A stretch of 64,000 nucleotides of DNA from Vreelandella andesensis (GTDB lineage Bacteria > Pseudomonadota > Gammaproteobacteria > Pseudomonadales > Halomonadaceae): contig NZ_RZHG01000003.1 in NCBI RefSeq assembly GCF_003989795.1, positions 165,140-229,139 of the forward strand, read 5' to 3'. The notes below the pieces were generated by a model. That model made no database searches. It saw nothing but the letters and a program-made list of their open reading frames with translations, and was not told where the DNA came from. Position numbers and translations under genes: made by a program. This document shows positions 44,301 through 53,610 of the stretch, one piece after another. The stretch's first letter is position 1. Every line of letters begins with the position of its first letter.

Positions 44301-46022
44301 TCAGAACTCTTCCCATTCATCCGACGAGAGTCTATGCGATGAGTCGTTATGAGAACGTTGTTGTTTCGGTGTGGACGACGCTACCTGAGTGGCGCCAATG
44401 CCAATTCTAAAACGTTCTTCAAACCTGCCCGCTTCAGCACTACTCCTTGATGATTCGGCGTTGTATTGGCCTGCCGTCAGCTGAAAAACGGCCACGGCGG
44501 CTTCCAGACGATCAGCCTGCTCATCCAATGAAGCCGACGCCGACGACGCCTTCTGAACGAGGGCGGCATTCTGCTGTGTTACTTGATCCATCTCGCCGAC
44601 GGCTTGGGCGACCTGTTCAATACCGTCGCTTTGTTCCTGGGAGGCAGCGGATATTTCGTCCATGATGTCGTTAACGCGACGAATCGCACTAACCACTTCT
44701 GTCATCGTACTGCCTGTCTGCTCGACCAAGGCTGAGCCTTGCTGGACTTGGGCCACCGAACTCTCAATGAGCGTTCTGATTTCTTTCGCCGCTTCTGAGC
44801 TACGGCTAGCAAGATTACGTACTTCGCTTGCGACCACGGCAAACCCTCGGCCTTGCTCTCCTGCACGGGCGGCCTCAACGGAAGCATTGAGGGCAAGAAT
44901 ATTGGTCTGAAAGGTAATAGAGTCGATAACACTGATAATATCCGACACCTGCTTTGAGCTGCTGGCAATGTCATGCATAGTTTTCACCACACGAAGCACC
45001 TCATCACCACCTCGCTCGGCGGTGCTCGACGCTTGTTGAGCTAAGCCGCTGGCCTGCTTTGCGTTCTCAGCGTTCTGTTTTACCGTTGCGGTCATCTCTT
45101 CCATGCTAGCAGCGGTCTGCTGAAGAGCAGAAGCCTGCTCCTCTGTCCGTGAAGAAAGATCAGCATTGCCCCTGGCTATCTCGCGCGTGCCAACATGAAT
45201 CGAATTAGCGCTCTCACGCACACTGAGAATAACGCTAGATAAATTGTCGACCATACGTTTCATGGCAAATAGCACGCTACCATCATCCTTGTCTGTGCGG
45301 GTTTGGATGACGATATCTAGGTTCTGGTTTGCTACCTGGCTCGCTATATTCGCTACGCGAGCAGGCTCGGCGCCCAGTTGGCGACTGAGACGGGAAATAA
45401 TATACCAGGCCAATAAAATGCCTATCACCAGTACGACCGCGATGGCGGCAATGAATGCCAATCGCATCGTATCGTATTGCGCCAACCCTTGATTGTATTC
45501 ACGCTCTGCCACGTTGAGCTGAACCGTCATGAGTTCATCGAACTTCTCAGATACAGGATCAATACTTTGGTAAAGGTTATTCACGATAAGATCATCTAAA
45601 GCAGCAAAGTCCTGCCGTTGAATGATATTTGCTAACTGTGCTTCTACATTATTAGCGCTTTCGAGCAACGGTTTTAGCTCCGTAACTAGGCGTTCTTCTG
45701 CTGCAACCAACTCCGTGCCCAAATAGGCTTGCCACTCTTGTGTAATCGTGACTTGTGCCTCGGCCAAATTACGGGATGCTTGTTCCCACTGAATATTCCC
45801 GTTGCTAACTTTATGAGCGGTATCAACGATATTGATGGCATATGCCTCGACGATGGTCGATAGCTGTTTTACAGGCACCACGCGGTCTTCATAGACCGTT
45901 TTGAGGCTATCCAGCGTGGCTTTTTTCCCCGTCACTCCTAAGGTGCCAATGATCAGTATGGCAATACTAAAGACACCCACTAATACTGCCAGCTGATGCG
46001 ATACCTTCATATCGTTAAGCAT
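44301..46022 (-). CDS. Transmembrane chemoreceptor (4HB-HAMP-MCP)
   Basis: 573 residues. First span at about 8-30 ([20 protein letters not shown]), a four-helix periplasmic sensor (about 35-185), second span at about 188-212 ([20 protein letters not shown]), HAMP and MCP domains with [19 protein letters not shown] and [18 protein letters not shown]. The C-terminus, SSDEWEEF, looks like the CheR/CheB-binding pentapeptide (NWETF type in E. coli receptors). A start 12 bp downstream at MKVS is also possible. Ligand unknown. Confidence 0.94.
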   Translation of the reverse strand: MLNDMKVSHQLAVLVGVFSIAILIIGTLGVTGKKATLDSLKTVYEDRVVPVKQLSTIVEAYAINIVDTAHKVSNGNIQWEQASRNLAEAQVTITQEWQAYLGTELVAAEERLVTELKPLLESANNVEAQLANIIQRQDFAALDDLIVNNLYQSIDPVSEKFDELMTVQLNVAEREYNQGLAQYDTMRLAFIAAIAVVLVIGILLAWYIISRLSRQLGAEPARVANIASQVANQNLDIVIQTRTDKDDGSVLFAMKRMVDNLSSVILSVRESANSIHVGTREIARGNADLSSRTEEQASALQQTAASMEEMTATVKQNAENAKQASGLAQQASSTAERGGDEVLRVVKTMHDIASSSKQVSDIISVIDSITFQTNILALNASVEAARAGEQGRGFAVVASEVRNLASRSSEAAKEIRTLIESSVAQVQQGSALVEQTGSTMTEVVSAIRRVNDIMDEISAASQEQSDGIEQVAQAVGEMDQVTQQNAALVQKASSASASLDEQADRLEAAVAVFQLTAGQYNAESSRSSAEAGRFEERFRIGIGATQVASSTPKQQRSHNDSSHRLSSDEWEEF

Positions 46023-46732
46023 TAGTAATAACCTTTTTTATTACTAAAAATAATTAATTTCCCAATAATAAATTAGCACTATTACTGATGCTTTTACACT
46101 AAAGAAAAATTAAAATTCAATAAAAATCCGCGAATCTTTAGTTTAACAATAAAAAAAATTATTTTTAGACTAAAATCGCATAAAGGAAGTAATCTATAAT
46201 GTTTTTTGAAGCCTGAAAACACTTAAAAGCTAGCATTGCAGTCATTGCTAAATAAGCTACAGTGTATATTGAAAATTTAGATCTGATCACAAAGTGAAGA
46301 ATGCAGGAGCCGGATCTTCCTTTCTCAATATTCGTAGATGACCTGACTGTCCGGTTAGGCTCAATTTGACCTTACCTAGCAATAGTAAACACAGGGTTTA
46401 AGCGAACATTTGGTTTCAAAAAAGATAGGGAGATGGCCATGGCAGGGAAAAAATTTATTCTATTGGTCTGATTGAAGACGAAAACATCAGTAACGAGCTT
46501 GGCAGCGCCACCGTCAGCAGCAGTAAGCTCTGAGGTCAGCACATGAGATCGCTACAATAGTTATGGCTGTAGTATTAAGGTATCAAAAGGTTTTGGTAGT
46601 TATCCACGTGCCCATATTCACCGGGAAGGGACTTACCGGGCGCACATGCAGAACATCTAAAAGACTGCTTTGGATCAAAAGCTGCGCCGACGTTACACAA
46701 GAAAACTGGCACAAGTGGTAATTGAAAAACCA
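46023..46732. other. 710-bp gap, no confident gene
   Basis: The first half is strongly AT-rich and contains the chemoreceptor promoter. In the second half a short frame (IGLIEDENISNELGSA near 46465-46525) and a leftward 64-codon frame (46575-46769) with CSAC and GEYGHVDNY look like leftovers, without starts or family signs I can recognise. It may be a decayed stretch between the signalling block and the R-M locus. Confidence 0.5.
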
Positions 46733-47452
46733 TTAAAACCTCACCCTCTCCGCATTCTCCCTTAACCACTCACGGCACTGAGGATAGTCCGCCATCACCC
46801 GCCCCATCTCATTCCAGAACTCAGGGGAGTGGTCGTGGCGGATAAGGTGGCAAAGCTCGTGCATCACCACGTAATCCACCATGCGGTTGGGGGCCATCAT
46901 GATCTGCCAGTTAAACTCCAGCTTGCCCTTGGCGGTGCAGCTCCCCCAGCGTGATTTGAACGTGCGAATGCCTATGTCCATTGGTGATACACCGACCACC
47001 GGGGCGAAGCGCGTCACTTTCTCTTTTATTTTTTGTTCGGCTTGGCGTTTGTACCAGCGCACCAGGGCGTTGCGCACCATGGATTGGCGTTGTGTACTTT
47101 GGGGTAGCGTGACCAGCAGCCTGCCGTGTAGCAGCTTTACCGGGGCAAAGGCACCGGTTTCTATCTTGAGGCGGTAGTGGCGGCCTAGATAGGGAAAGGC
47201 TTCGCCGGAGACAAACTCTCGGCTACTGGCAGGCGCAGCCAACTGGTGTAGGGCCATTTTTTCTTTGATCCAGCGCCGCTTGTTGGCCAGCAACTGATCG
47301 ATCTTTTCTAGCGAGGTGTCGCTGGGCACTACGATAGACACCGCGCCTTCTTCCACTCGGATATCCGCCGATTTACGGCGATTGGTGCGGATGATTTCGG
47401 CAATAAAACCCGAGGCCACTCGGTATTCGGTTGGATGCGCCATAGCGGTCAT
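46733..47452 (-). CDS. YgjP-like (DUF45/M48-type) metallopeptidase
   Basis: 239 residues. It has RWIKEKMALHQLA, the RTFKSRWGSCTAKGKLEFNW signature, and the zinc site VMHELCHLIRHDHSPEFW (HExxH plus a later ligand), typical of YgjP/SprT-like proteins. Its start overlaps the hsdR stop as ATGA. Genes of this kind are often last in type I R-M operons; their task there is unknown (turnover of the restriction complex has been suggested by analogy with ClpXP control, which is inference). Confidence 0.9.
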   Translation of the reverse strand: MTAMAHPTEYRVASGFIAEIIRTNRRKSADIRVEEGAVSIVVPSDTSLEKIDQLLANKRRWIKEKMALHQLAAPASSREFVSGEAFPYLGRHYRLKIETGAFAPVKLLHGRLLVTLPQSTQRQSMVRNALVRWYKRQAEQKIKEKVTRFAPVVGVSPMDIGIRTFKSRWGSCTAKGKLEFNWQIMMAPNRMVDYVVMHELCHLIRHDHSPEFWNEMGRVMADYPQCREWLRENAERVRF

Positions 47453-50400
47453 GGGGTTGCTTTACCGAAACGGTGCTTGGCTAGTTCCATAAAGCGGTCT
47501 TGCACGACGGTGGCCAGGGCCTTGTCCGCGAAGGAGCCGTCTAAAACGGCTCGTTTGATCTCTTTTTTCATGCGCTTGACCTGATCCTGCTTATCGAAAA
47601 AGTCGACGATCTGGGTGGCTTCATCAAACATATCCACAAGGTGCTGGCTGATCGCTTTGATCTCATCATGCACCGCTTCGCTAATGGCATCTTCCCCGGC
47701 GTGGTGGGTCACTTCCGCCATCAGGATGTTGTAGAACGCGAACTCGGTTTCACTCAGCCCTAGGGCATCGGCTTCTTGCTTATGCTCGGTGTCGATGGTG
47801 CTGACCATCTGCAGCAGTAGTTCTAGCTGCTGATCCCACTTGCCTGCCGTTTTTTCGATGATATCGCGTAGGCGTAGGCTGAGCGATTTGTAATACTCGG
47901 GGTCTTCTTCCAGGTTGACGGTGATGTGGTGCTTGATCGCACTCTCAATCTCGGACGCTTTAGATTCCGGGGATTTGATCTGCTCCACGGTTTGTTTGAA
48001 GTTGGCGTCCATCAAATCGACCGGTGGAATCTTGGGGTCGACGCCTGTGCTGATGATGTGGTCTTCCACCAGCTTACGCACTTTCTCCCCTACATCGGCA
48101 AGGTTAAGGCCTGGATCGCGGTAGCGGTTTCTTGCGGCGTTCTGTACCTTACCCCAGAATTTTAGATCAGGCACAAACGGCTTGGCAGCCGTATCGGGCA
48201 AGATGATATCCATCTGCTTAGCAAAGGCTTTATAGGCCAGCTCAAACTGCTGGCGTTTGTCTTCGTCTTTGAGAAACAGGACGTAGGCATCGATATCCTT
48301 CTCTTTCAGCCCTGCAAATAGCTTGGCCACCCGCGTATGGGCCGCTTTAAGTTTGGGGATCTCGTCTTTCAGGCTATGGTAAGTGCCTTCCGCGTCATCG
48401 TTACTGAACATCTCCAGCGCTTCGGTGAGCTGGTCGGATAACCCGTAGTAATCGACGATAAAGCCTGCTTGCTTTGCCCCCTTACCATTAGGGGAAGAGC
48501 AGGTGCGGTTAACCCGCGCAATCGCCTGCATCAGCGTGTGGTCTTTTAGACTGCGGTCGATGTACATCGCCTGGGCAATCGGCGCATCAAAGCCGGTGAG
48601 CAGCATATCCTTCACGATCAAAAAAGCCGTTGGGTCTTCACTTAACGGTTTGGTGAAGTTGCCGATGACCTGTTTCTGGCGGGCTTTATCGGTGTACTGC
48701 GCCAAATAAGCGGGGTCGTTGTGGCTGCCGGAAACGATAACCTCAGAAGGCGGGGCATCCAGTTCGTCTAAGGTTTTCTTGAATAAGGTGGCGGCGTAGC
48801 GGCTACCCACCACAATCATCGCCTTAAAGCCGTTGGGCTGAATATGCTCCCGGTAGTGTTTCAGCAGGTCGATACATACCCAGCGGATGCGGGCAGGTGC
48901 CTCGCGTATCGCGCGTTCCACCCCGTACTTTTTCTTGATCTCTTTTTTTTCGTCGTCGCTGTAATCGCGAAAGTACTCTTCGAAAAGCGAATCCAGCGAA
49001 TCGCCTACTACATCGGTCAGTACCTGACGGCCTTCGTAGAGAATACGCACCGTGGCCCCATCAGCCACGGCTTCGTTGATTTTATATTGATCAATATAGC
49101 CACCAAACGCCTGGTTCATTTTCTGGGTTTTCAGCAAGGGCGTGCCGGTAAAGCCGATCTTGGGGGCATTGGGTAGTGCGGCGTTGATGGTGGCAGCGAG
49201 GTTACCAAACTGGGTGCGGTGGGCCTCATCGGCCAGCACAATCACTTTATCGCTGGGGTTTAGGTTGGTGAAGTCGCCCTCGGCTTCGGCTTCCTGAAAT
49301 TTCTGCACCATGGCGGTGACGATATCGGATGAATCGCGCTGTAACAGGGTTTTCAATTTTGCGACGGAACTGGCGTTGTGCACAGTTTCATTCTGGGCAT
49401 CGCGGAAGGTAGCGGAGAGCTGGTTATCCAGCTGTGTACGGTCGGTGACGAACACCAGCTTATATTGCTGGAGTTCTGGGTCGCGACGCATCTTCACCGC
49501 CAGCATGACCATGGTGAGCGACTTACCTGAGCCTTGGGTATGCCACACTACCCCAGATTTTTCCTTACGATCCCTACCTACTTTAAGGCGCCCAATGACC
49601 TTATTCACTGCGCGGTACTGCTGATAACGGGCAATTTTTTTGATCAATCGCCCGTCCACGGCTTCAAATAGCGTGAAGTTTTGGATCAAATCAAGAAAAT
49701 GTGCGGGCGAGAAAAGCCCCGCTAAGAGACGTTCTTGGGCGTTGATTTCTGTGTCGGCCGATAGGCCTGCTGCAACACGCTGCGCTTCTAGCAGGTAAGC
49801 CGGAGAGGGTACATCCGTTACTTGATAGGCAGTGGCGGCAGGTAGTGATTGCGGTGCTGCCTGAGCAGTAGCGCGCGACTGGCGGATATCGGCATCGGTA
49901 AACGGGTAGGCGTCTTTCCAATCGCCATAATGCTGAGCGCTTGAGCTAATCGTACCGACCCGAGCCTGATCCCGGCAGGTCGATACCATGAGCTGGTTGT
50001 ACCAGAAAAGCTTTTGAGCGCCTTCTTCATCTTCGGGGTAACGTAGGTTGGCGTAGCGCCGTAACTGATCAATACCTTGCGCTAGGGCATCGGCAATATA
50101 AGGCGACTTACACTCAATCACCGCCAACGGCAGGCCGTTCACGAAGCAAACGATATCCGGGATGATGTTCTGATTGAGGCCTTCAATCTTGAATTGGTTG
50201 GTGCAGAGAAAGTCGTTGTTGTCAGGCTGCTCGAAATCGATGATTTTGACCGTCTGGCCCTTTCGCCCCTTACCTACATCCTGCTCTACCGACAGATAGT
50301 TGACCAACTGCTGATAGGTGGCGTGGTTGTACTCCATCAGCCCTGCGTGGTGGGGGTGAGTAATTTCACGCATCACCTTGCGCAGGTTCTCTTCGCTGAT

Positions 50401-50601
50401 CCAGGGGTTTAAGCGCCGCAGAGCAGCCTCAAGCCGTTTAACGAGCACGACATCGCGGTAGTAGCCACGTTCACCAGTAGAAGGGGCACCGTCAATCGGC
50501 AGCACAGGGGATAAATTTGCCCCAGGAACATAACGCCACCCCAGTTGCTTAAGCTGGGCAATAGCAGGTAGCTCGACCTTTTCGACTTCATCCTGAAACA
50601 A
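47449..50601 (-). CDS. hsdR: Type I restriction enzyme, HsdR subunit
   Basis: 1050 residues. The N-terminal nuclease has the PD-(D/E)xK core (IIPDIVCFVNGLPLAVIECK), followed by the motor with Walker A WHTQGSGKSLTMVML, VLADEAHRTQFG (DEAH), GFTGTPLL and MLLTGFDAPIAQAMYIDR, and a C-terminal helical part. HsdR cuts unmethylated DNA but only in a complex with HsdM2-HsdS. The start is a TTG at 50601 with AAAGGA 8 bases upstream. With hsdM out of frame, the complex should not form and HsdR may be idle. Confidence 0.95.
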   Translation of the reverse strand: MFQDEVEKVELPAIAQLKQLGWRYVPGANLSPVLPIDGAPSTGERGYYRDVVLVKRLEAALRRLNPWISEENLRKVMREITHPHHAGLMEYNHATYQQLVNYLSVEQDVGKGRKGQTVKIIDFEQPDNNDFLCTNQFKIEGLNQNIIPDIVCFVNGLPLAVIECKSPYIADALAQGIDQLRRYANLRYPEDEEGAQKLFWYNQLMVSTCRDQARVGTISSSAQHYGDWKDAYPFTDADIRQSRATAQAAPQSLPAATAYQVTDVPSPAYLLEAQRVAAGLSADTEINAQERLLAGLFSPAHFLDLIQNFTLFEAVDGRLIKKIARYQQYRAVNKVIGRLKVGRDRKEKSGVVWHTQGSGKSLTMVMLAVKMRRDPELQQYKLVFVTDRTQLDNQLSATFRDAQNETVHNASSVAKLKTLLQRDSSDIVTAMVQKFQEAEAEGDFTNLNPSDKVIVLADEAHRTQFGNLAATINAALPNAPKIGFTGTPLLKTQKMNQAFGGYIDQYKINEAVADGATVRILYEGRQVLTDVVGDSLDSLFEEYFRDYSDDEKKEIKKKYGVERAIREAPARIRWVCIDLLKHYREHIQPNGFKAMIVVGSRYAATLFKKTLDELDAPPSEVIVSGSHNDPAYLAQYTDKARQKQVIGNFTKPLSEDPTAFLIVKDMLLTGFDAPIAQAMYIDRSLKDHTLMQAIARVNRTCSSPNGKGAKQAGFIVDYYGLSDQLTEALEMFSNDDAEGTYHSLKDEIPKLKAAHTRVAKLFAGLKEKDIDAYVLFLKDEDKRQQFELAYKAFAKQMDIILPDTAAKPFVPDLKFWGKVQNAARNRYRDPGLNLADVGEKVRKLVEDHIISTGVDPKIPPVDLMDANFKQTVEQIKSPESKASEIESAIKHHITVNLEEDPEYYKSLSLRLRDIIEKTAGKWDQQLELLLQMVSTIDTEHKQEADALGLSETEFAFYNILMAEVTHHAGEDAISEAVHDEIKAISQHLVDMFDEATQIVDFFDKQDQVKRMKKEIKRAVLDGSFADKALATVVQDRFMELAKHRFGKATP

Positions 50602-50642
50602 GGTAAGTATCCTTTGTCATGCTTTTTGCTCAGCCTAGCATG

Positions 50643-51131
50643 CTACCGCCAACGGTTCAGCCGTTTACGGCATTCAGCCTCCGGTAATCGGGCACCTGCC
50701 TTCAGCATGCTGTCTAACGCATCGGCGAGCTGTTGCGTCGAGAGCAAGGCGTGGCGTTCCAGTTCATCCAAAATCCACAGCACACCCCGCACCTCAAGCT
50801 TGCCTTGTTGACCGGACTTGCGCAGCGCACCGTCACCGGTTAATAGCGTCCAGCCACGTTCTCTGGCCAGAAAATAGCAGGACACATCGGCCAAAGAAGA
50901 GTTGCCCAGGGTTTGGCGAAGTCCAAAAAGCGACACCACCTCATCGCCACTTAAGCCTTCTATCATCAGCCCCAGATCCGTCAGCTGCTGGCCGGGTGGC
51001 TGCCTTAACTCTCGCCATACAAAATCCGTGGTGACAAATTGGTGGGGCAGTGCAAAGACGGTTGTTAGCAGGCCACTACGATGAAGATCGATCCAAATAT
51101 TGGTATCAGAGACAAGTATTTTCGCTGACAT
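50643..51131 (-). CDS. PIN-domain protein, putative toxin
   Basis: 162 residues from MSAKILVSDTNIWIDLHRSG. The four acidic residues of the PIN nuclease site are seen: D in VSDTNIW, E in WRELRQP, D in SSLADVSCYF and D in TGDGALRK. PIN proteins are mostly ribonucleases in toxin-antitoxin pairs. The start lies 26 bp inside the end of the upstream XRE/ImmA-like gene, the typical antitoxin-first layout. It is in the type I R-M locus, 41 bp before hsdR. Confidence 0.85.
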   Translation of the reverse strand: MSAKILVSDTNIWIDLHRSGLLTTVFALPHQFVTTDFVWRELRQPPGQQLTDLGLMIEGLSGDEVVSLFGLRQTLGNSSLADVSCYFLARERGWTLLTGDGALRKSGQQGKLEVRGVLWILDELERHALLSTQQLADALDSMLKAGARLPEAECRKRLNRWR

Positions 51132-52197
51132 GCGCGGCGCCACCTGTCTGTCCGTTGGCCATTACCTCCTGGATATCCCTCAGGCCGGTATTGAGTAATT
51201 CCGCTGCCCGTGAGGGAGTCACCAACCCTTCCGCAAGGGCCCGGTAAACCAGCTGCCGCAGGCGGTAAGAAGTCTCTGATGGCAAAGGGTTAGGCTCACT
51301 GGAGCGGTAGCCCTGCATTGACCAGTATTTGACGGTGCTTTGGTAGAGGTTCGGGTTGATGATATTCAGGTCATGCAGGCGCCGTAGAATCGCCTGAATA
51401 GAAATGCCCCACTCCTGTTTGGCCAGCAAAAACTCATCGAACAGTACACGCTTGCGGTGCTCGCCGAAAATGGCGCGTACCTGGCTGGCAGGAAACAGAA
51501 AGGCACCGGCAAAGCGGTGGCAGTTGTTCTCTTCTTCCCGAGTGCCGTGAATGGCTTCAGGCATGGCCATCACTAGGTGGCCTAGCTCATTGGCGAGATT
51601 AAAGCGTTGGCGTTCACCGGGGCGGTCAGTGTTGCTCACAATCACCGCATCCGCGCCATCATTGACCAGCACACACAAGCCGTCGAACTTTTGATGGGCG
51701 TGCAGGCCCACCACCTTGATGTCGTTTTCTTCCAGGGGTTCGGTCAGGTTGGCAATGGGGTTTAGCCCCAGGTTCCAGGCGTTGCGCAACGCTTCCGCCG
51801 CCTGTTCGATCTCTTCAGCATTAGCTACCGCAAAGCGGCGATGCCATTGGGTAAAGCCACGGCTACGTGGCTCAGTCTCGAACACGCTTTCTGCCGCTAA
51901 ATAGCGCTCAAGATGCTCGCGCACTTGCTCTTTAACGGCTTCCTGCTGGCGTTTGCCAAAAGCGGAGTGCTTGCGGAAATCGACCGCGCCAAGTGCCACC
52001 GAATCCGGGCGGAAAAAATACTCAGGGCTAACCCCCAGCACATCAGCGAGCTGGATTAAGCGAGTGGAATTGGGCGCGTCCTTGCCCTGCTCAAATTTGG
52101 ACAGAGCCTGCTTGGTAATGTCCCCCAGCTGGTCGGCCACCTGCTGCAGGGTCATGTTCTTGAGGACACGCGCACGATGCAAGCGATCATGCAGCAT
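51106..52197 (-). CDS. XRE helix-turn-helix protein with ImmA/IrrE-like domain, putative antitoxin
   Basis: 363 residues. An N-terminal HTH (about 1-60: LQQVADQLGDITKQALSKFE, followed by LADVLGVSPEYFF) is fused to an ImmA/IrrE-type domain (about 150-260). The usual HELGH zinc site reads ANELGHLVM: the first His is Asn, so peptidase activity is doubtful; the rest (EENNCHRFAGAFLFP) is typical of the family. The C-terminal 100 residues carry a second HTH-like stretch. Xre-COG2856 proteins are known partners of PIN-like toxins. It probably binds the inverted repeat just upstream and controls itself and the PIN gene. Confidence 0.85.
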   Translation of the reverse strand: MLHDRLHRARVLKNMTLQQVADQLGDITKQALSKFEQGKDAPNSTRLIQLADVLGVSPEYFFRPDSVALGAVDFRKHSAFGKRQQEAVKEQVREHLERYLAAESVFETEPRSRGFTQWHRRFAVANAEEIEQAAEALRNAWNLGLNPIANLTEPLEENDIKVVGLHAHQKFDGLCVLVNDGADAVIVSNTDRPGERQRFNLANELGHLVMAMPEAIHGTREEENNCHRFAGAFLFPASQVRAIFGEHRKRVLFDEFLLAKQEWGISIQAILRRLHDLNIINPNLYQSTVKYWSMQGYRSSEPNPLPSETSYRLRQLVYRALAEGLVTPSRAAELLNTGLRDIQEVMANGQTGGAAHVSENTCL

Positions 52198-52223
52198 GAG
52201 GGGGCACCTTGATGAGAAGTAAT

Positions 52224-52265
52224 TGAGTTGACAAGTATGGGTTAAAATTCAGACCTGTCAACTCA
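52224..52265 (-). promoter_or_regulatory. Operator-promoter of the XRE/ImmA-like-PIN unit
   Basis: A perfect 10-bp inverted repeat, TGAGTTGACA (52224-52233) and TGTCAACTCA (52256-52265), has a centre-to-centre distance of 32 bp, about three helical turns. Leftward -35 TTGACA (inside the right arm, 52256-52261) and -10 CATACT (52234-52239) are 16 bp apart. This fits a self-repressed promoter internal to the R-M locus. Confidence 0.65.
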
Positions 52266-52290
52266 TGGCGAGGCGGTTGAGGGGGGAATA

Positions 52291-53610
52291 TCAGGCTTCG
52301 GCTAGCTCGCGGGCCTCTACCTGTACGCGGACTTTGCCCGTGAGTAAGTCTTGCATCAAGGCTCTTTTGATATTTATTTTCCCAGCTAATTTCTCTTCAA
52401 GTAGACGCTGCTTTTGATCAATTGCACCCAAATTTTTACAGATACATTCTTGCTCAGCGATAGATGGCAACAGAACTGGGAACATCTTTAACTGACTTGA
52501 GTTTAGACTTGCGAGGTTAGTAGTTTGTTTGGCACAACCGAGGTAATAGCTCTTACCATACTGACTGCCGGACAAATAATTAAAAAACTCAGGAAGAAGC
52601 TGATCTTTCATCGTTCTAACGACAAAAACATGATTCTGATGAACGCAGGGGCTTATCAATCCTTTCCAAATGGCACCGCGCCCAATCTTATCAAAGTCCC
52701 CTCCTTCGTTTACCAATACATCATCGGGCTGCAAAGAAAAACGACTCAATCGCCCCTTGTCGATTTCAATGTACTTTATTTCAGTTAGATTAAGATAGCC
52801 GTCTTGAACATTTGCCACCCTAAGGTAAGGAACACTTATCATGTCACCTTTAGAGTTTGAGTTTTTTGCAACTCCTGTTTGAACAGCTGCAACTTCTTCA
52901 AGCAATACACAATCCCATCTCACAGGTATCCGCCCCACCGGCGAGTCCTTGAATTCAGTATGACCAATACCCTTAGTCAGCAGCTCTTGCATCATGCCGG
53001 CTTTCAGGTCTTTCAGCTTGTCGATCTGGGCGCGTGTTTTTTCAATCACCTCATCGACGGATGACAGAATGGCGGCGATTTTTTTCTGTTCGGAGAGTGG
53101 GGGAAGCGTCGCTCGAAGCCTTTTCACACTAGAAGAGGAAATCTCCGAAAACGTGCTGCCAGCAGACATTCTTTCTAACTCAGGTCGTATCCAAGTAATA
53201 TATTGATATATGTAGTCCGCTAAGGCATTTTTTTTGCAGCGTAAAGACTGAAATCCTTGGTTGGTAGCCATTGGAACAGTGTTAATCGCGACATAACCAA
53301 TACTGGCCCGGCTGGTCATTAAAACAGTTCCAGGCGGATGGAGCTTCGCAGAGCTTTTTTCTAAACCCTTGAGAGTGATGCTTTCTTTAGTTTTTGAGAT
53401 GTACTTTGAATGACGTGTTGTAATTTCAGTGGGGGAAGCCCAAGGTATTTCACCATTCCAATATTCTTCAACTGACCTATCAGGTGTGCCGCCACCTACG
53501 GTATCGCAGAAGTCAGATAGCTCAGCTGAAGTCCATCCCTTAGGCACCGAATTTACCGCTCCAGTGCATCCAGCGCTCGCGGTATTTGTGAATCCCTTCA
53601 GGTCACTCAT
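52291..53610 (-). CDS. hsdS: Type I R-M specificity subunit HsdS
   Basis: 439 residues with two target-recognition halves. First TRD from about 22 to 160, then the first conserved helix (LPPLSEQKKIAAILSSVDEVIEKTRAQI), second TRD (about 215-385) and the second helix (SIAEQECICKNLGAIDQKQRLLEEK). HsdS sets the DNA sequence recognised. The target cannot be read. The start overlaps the end of hsdM by 8 bp. Not truncated. Confidence 0.93.
   Translation of the reverse strand: MSDLKGFTNTASAGCTGAVNSVPKGWTSAELSDFCDTVGGGTPDRSVEEYWNGEIPWASPTEITTRHSKYISKTKESITLKGLEKSSAKLHPPGTVLMTSRASIGYVAINTVPMATNQGFQSLRCKKNALADYIYQYITWIRPELERMSAGSTFSEISSSSVKRLRATLPPLSEQKKIAAILSSVDEVIEKTRAQIDKLKDLKAGMMQELLTKGIGHTEFKDSPVGRIPVRWDCVLLEEVAAVQTGVAKNSNSKGDMISVPYLRVANVQDGYLNLTEIKYIEIDKGRLSRFSLQPDDVLVNEGGDFDKIGRGAIWKGLISPCVHQNHVFVVRTMKDQLLPEFFNYLSGSQYGKSYYLGCAKQTTNLASLNSSQLKMFPVLLPSIAEQECICKNLGAIDQKQRLLEEKLAGKINIKRALMQDLLTGKVRVQVEARELAEA

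Noticed and set aside
46575..46769. 64-codon leftward ORF after the YgjP gene
   Set aside because: No ribosome site, and it overlaps the YgjP 3' end. The CSAC and GEYGHVDNY stretches do not match a family I know.
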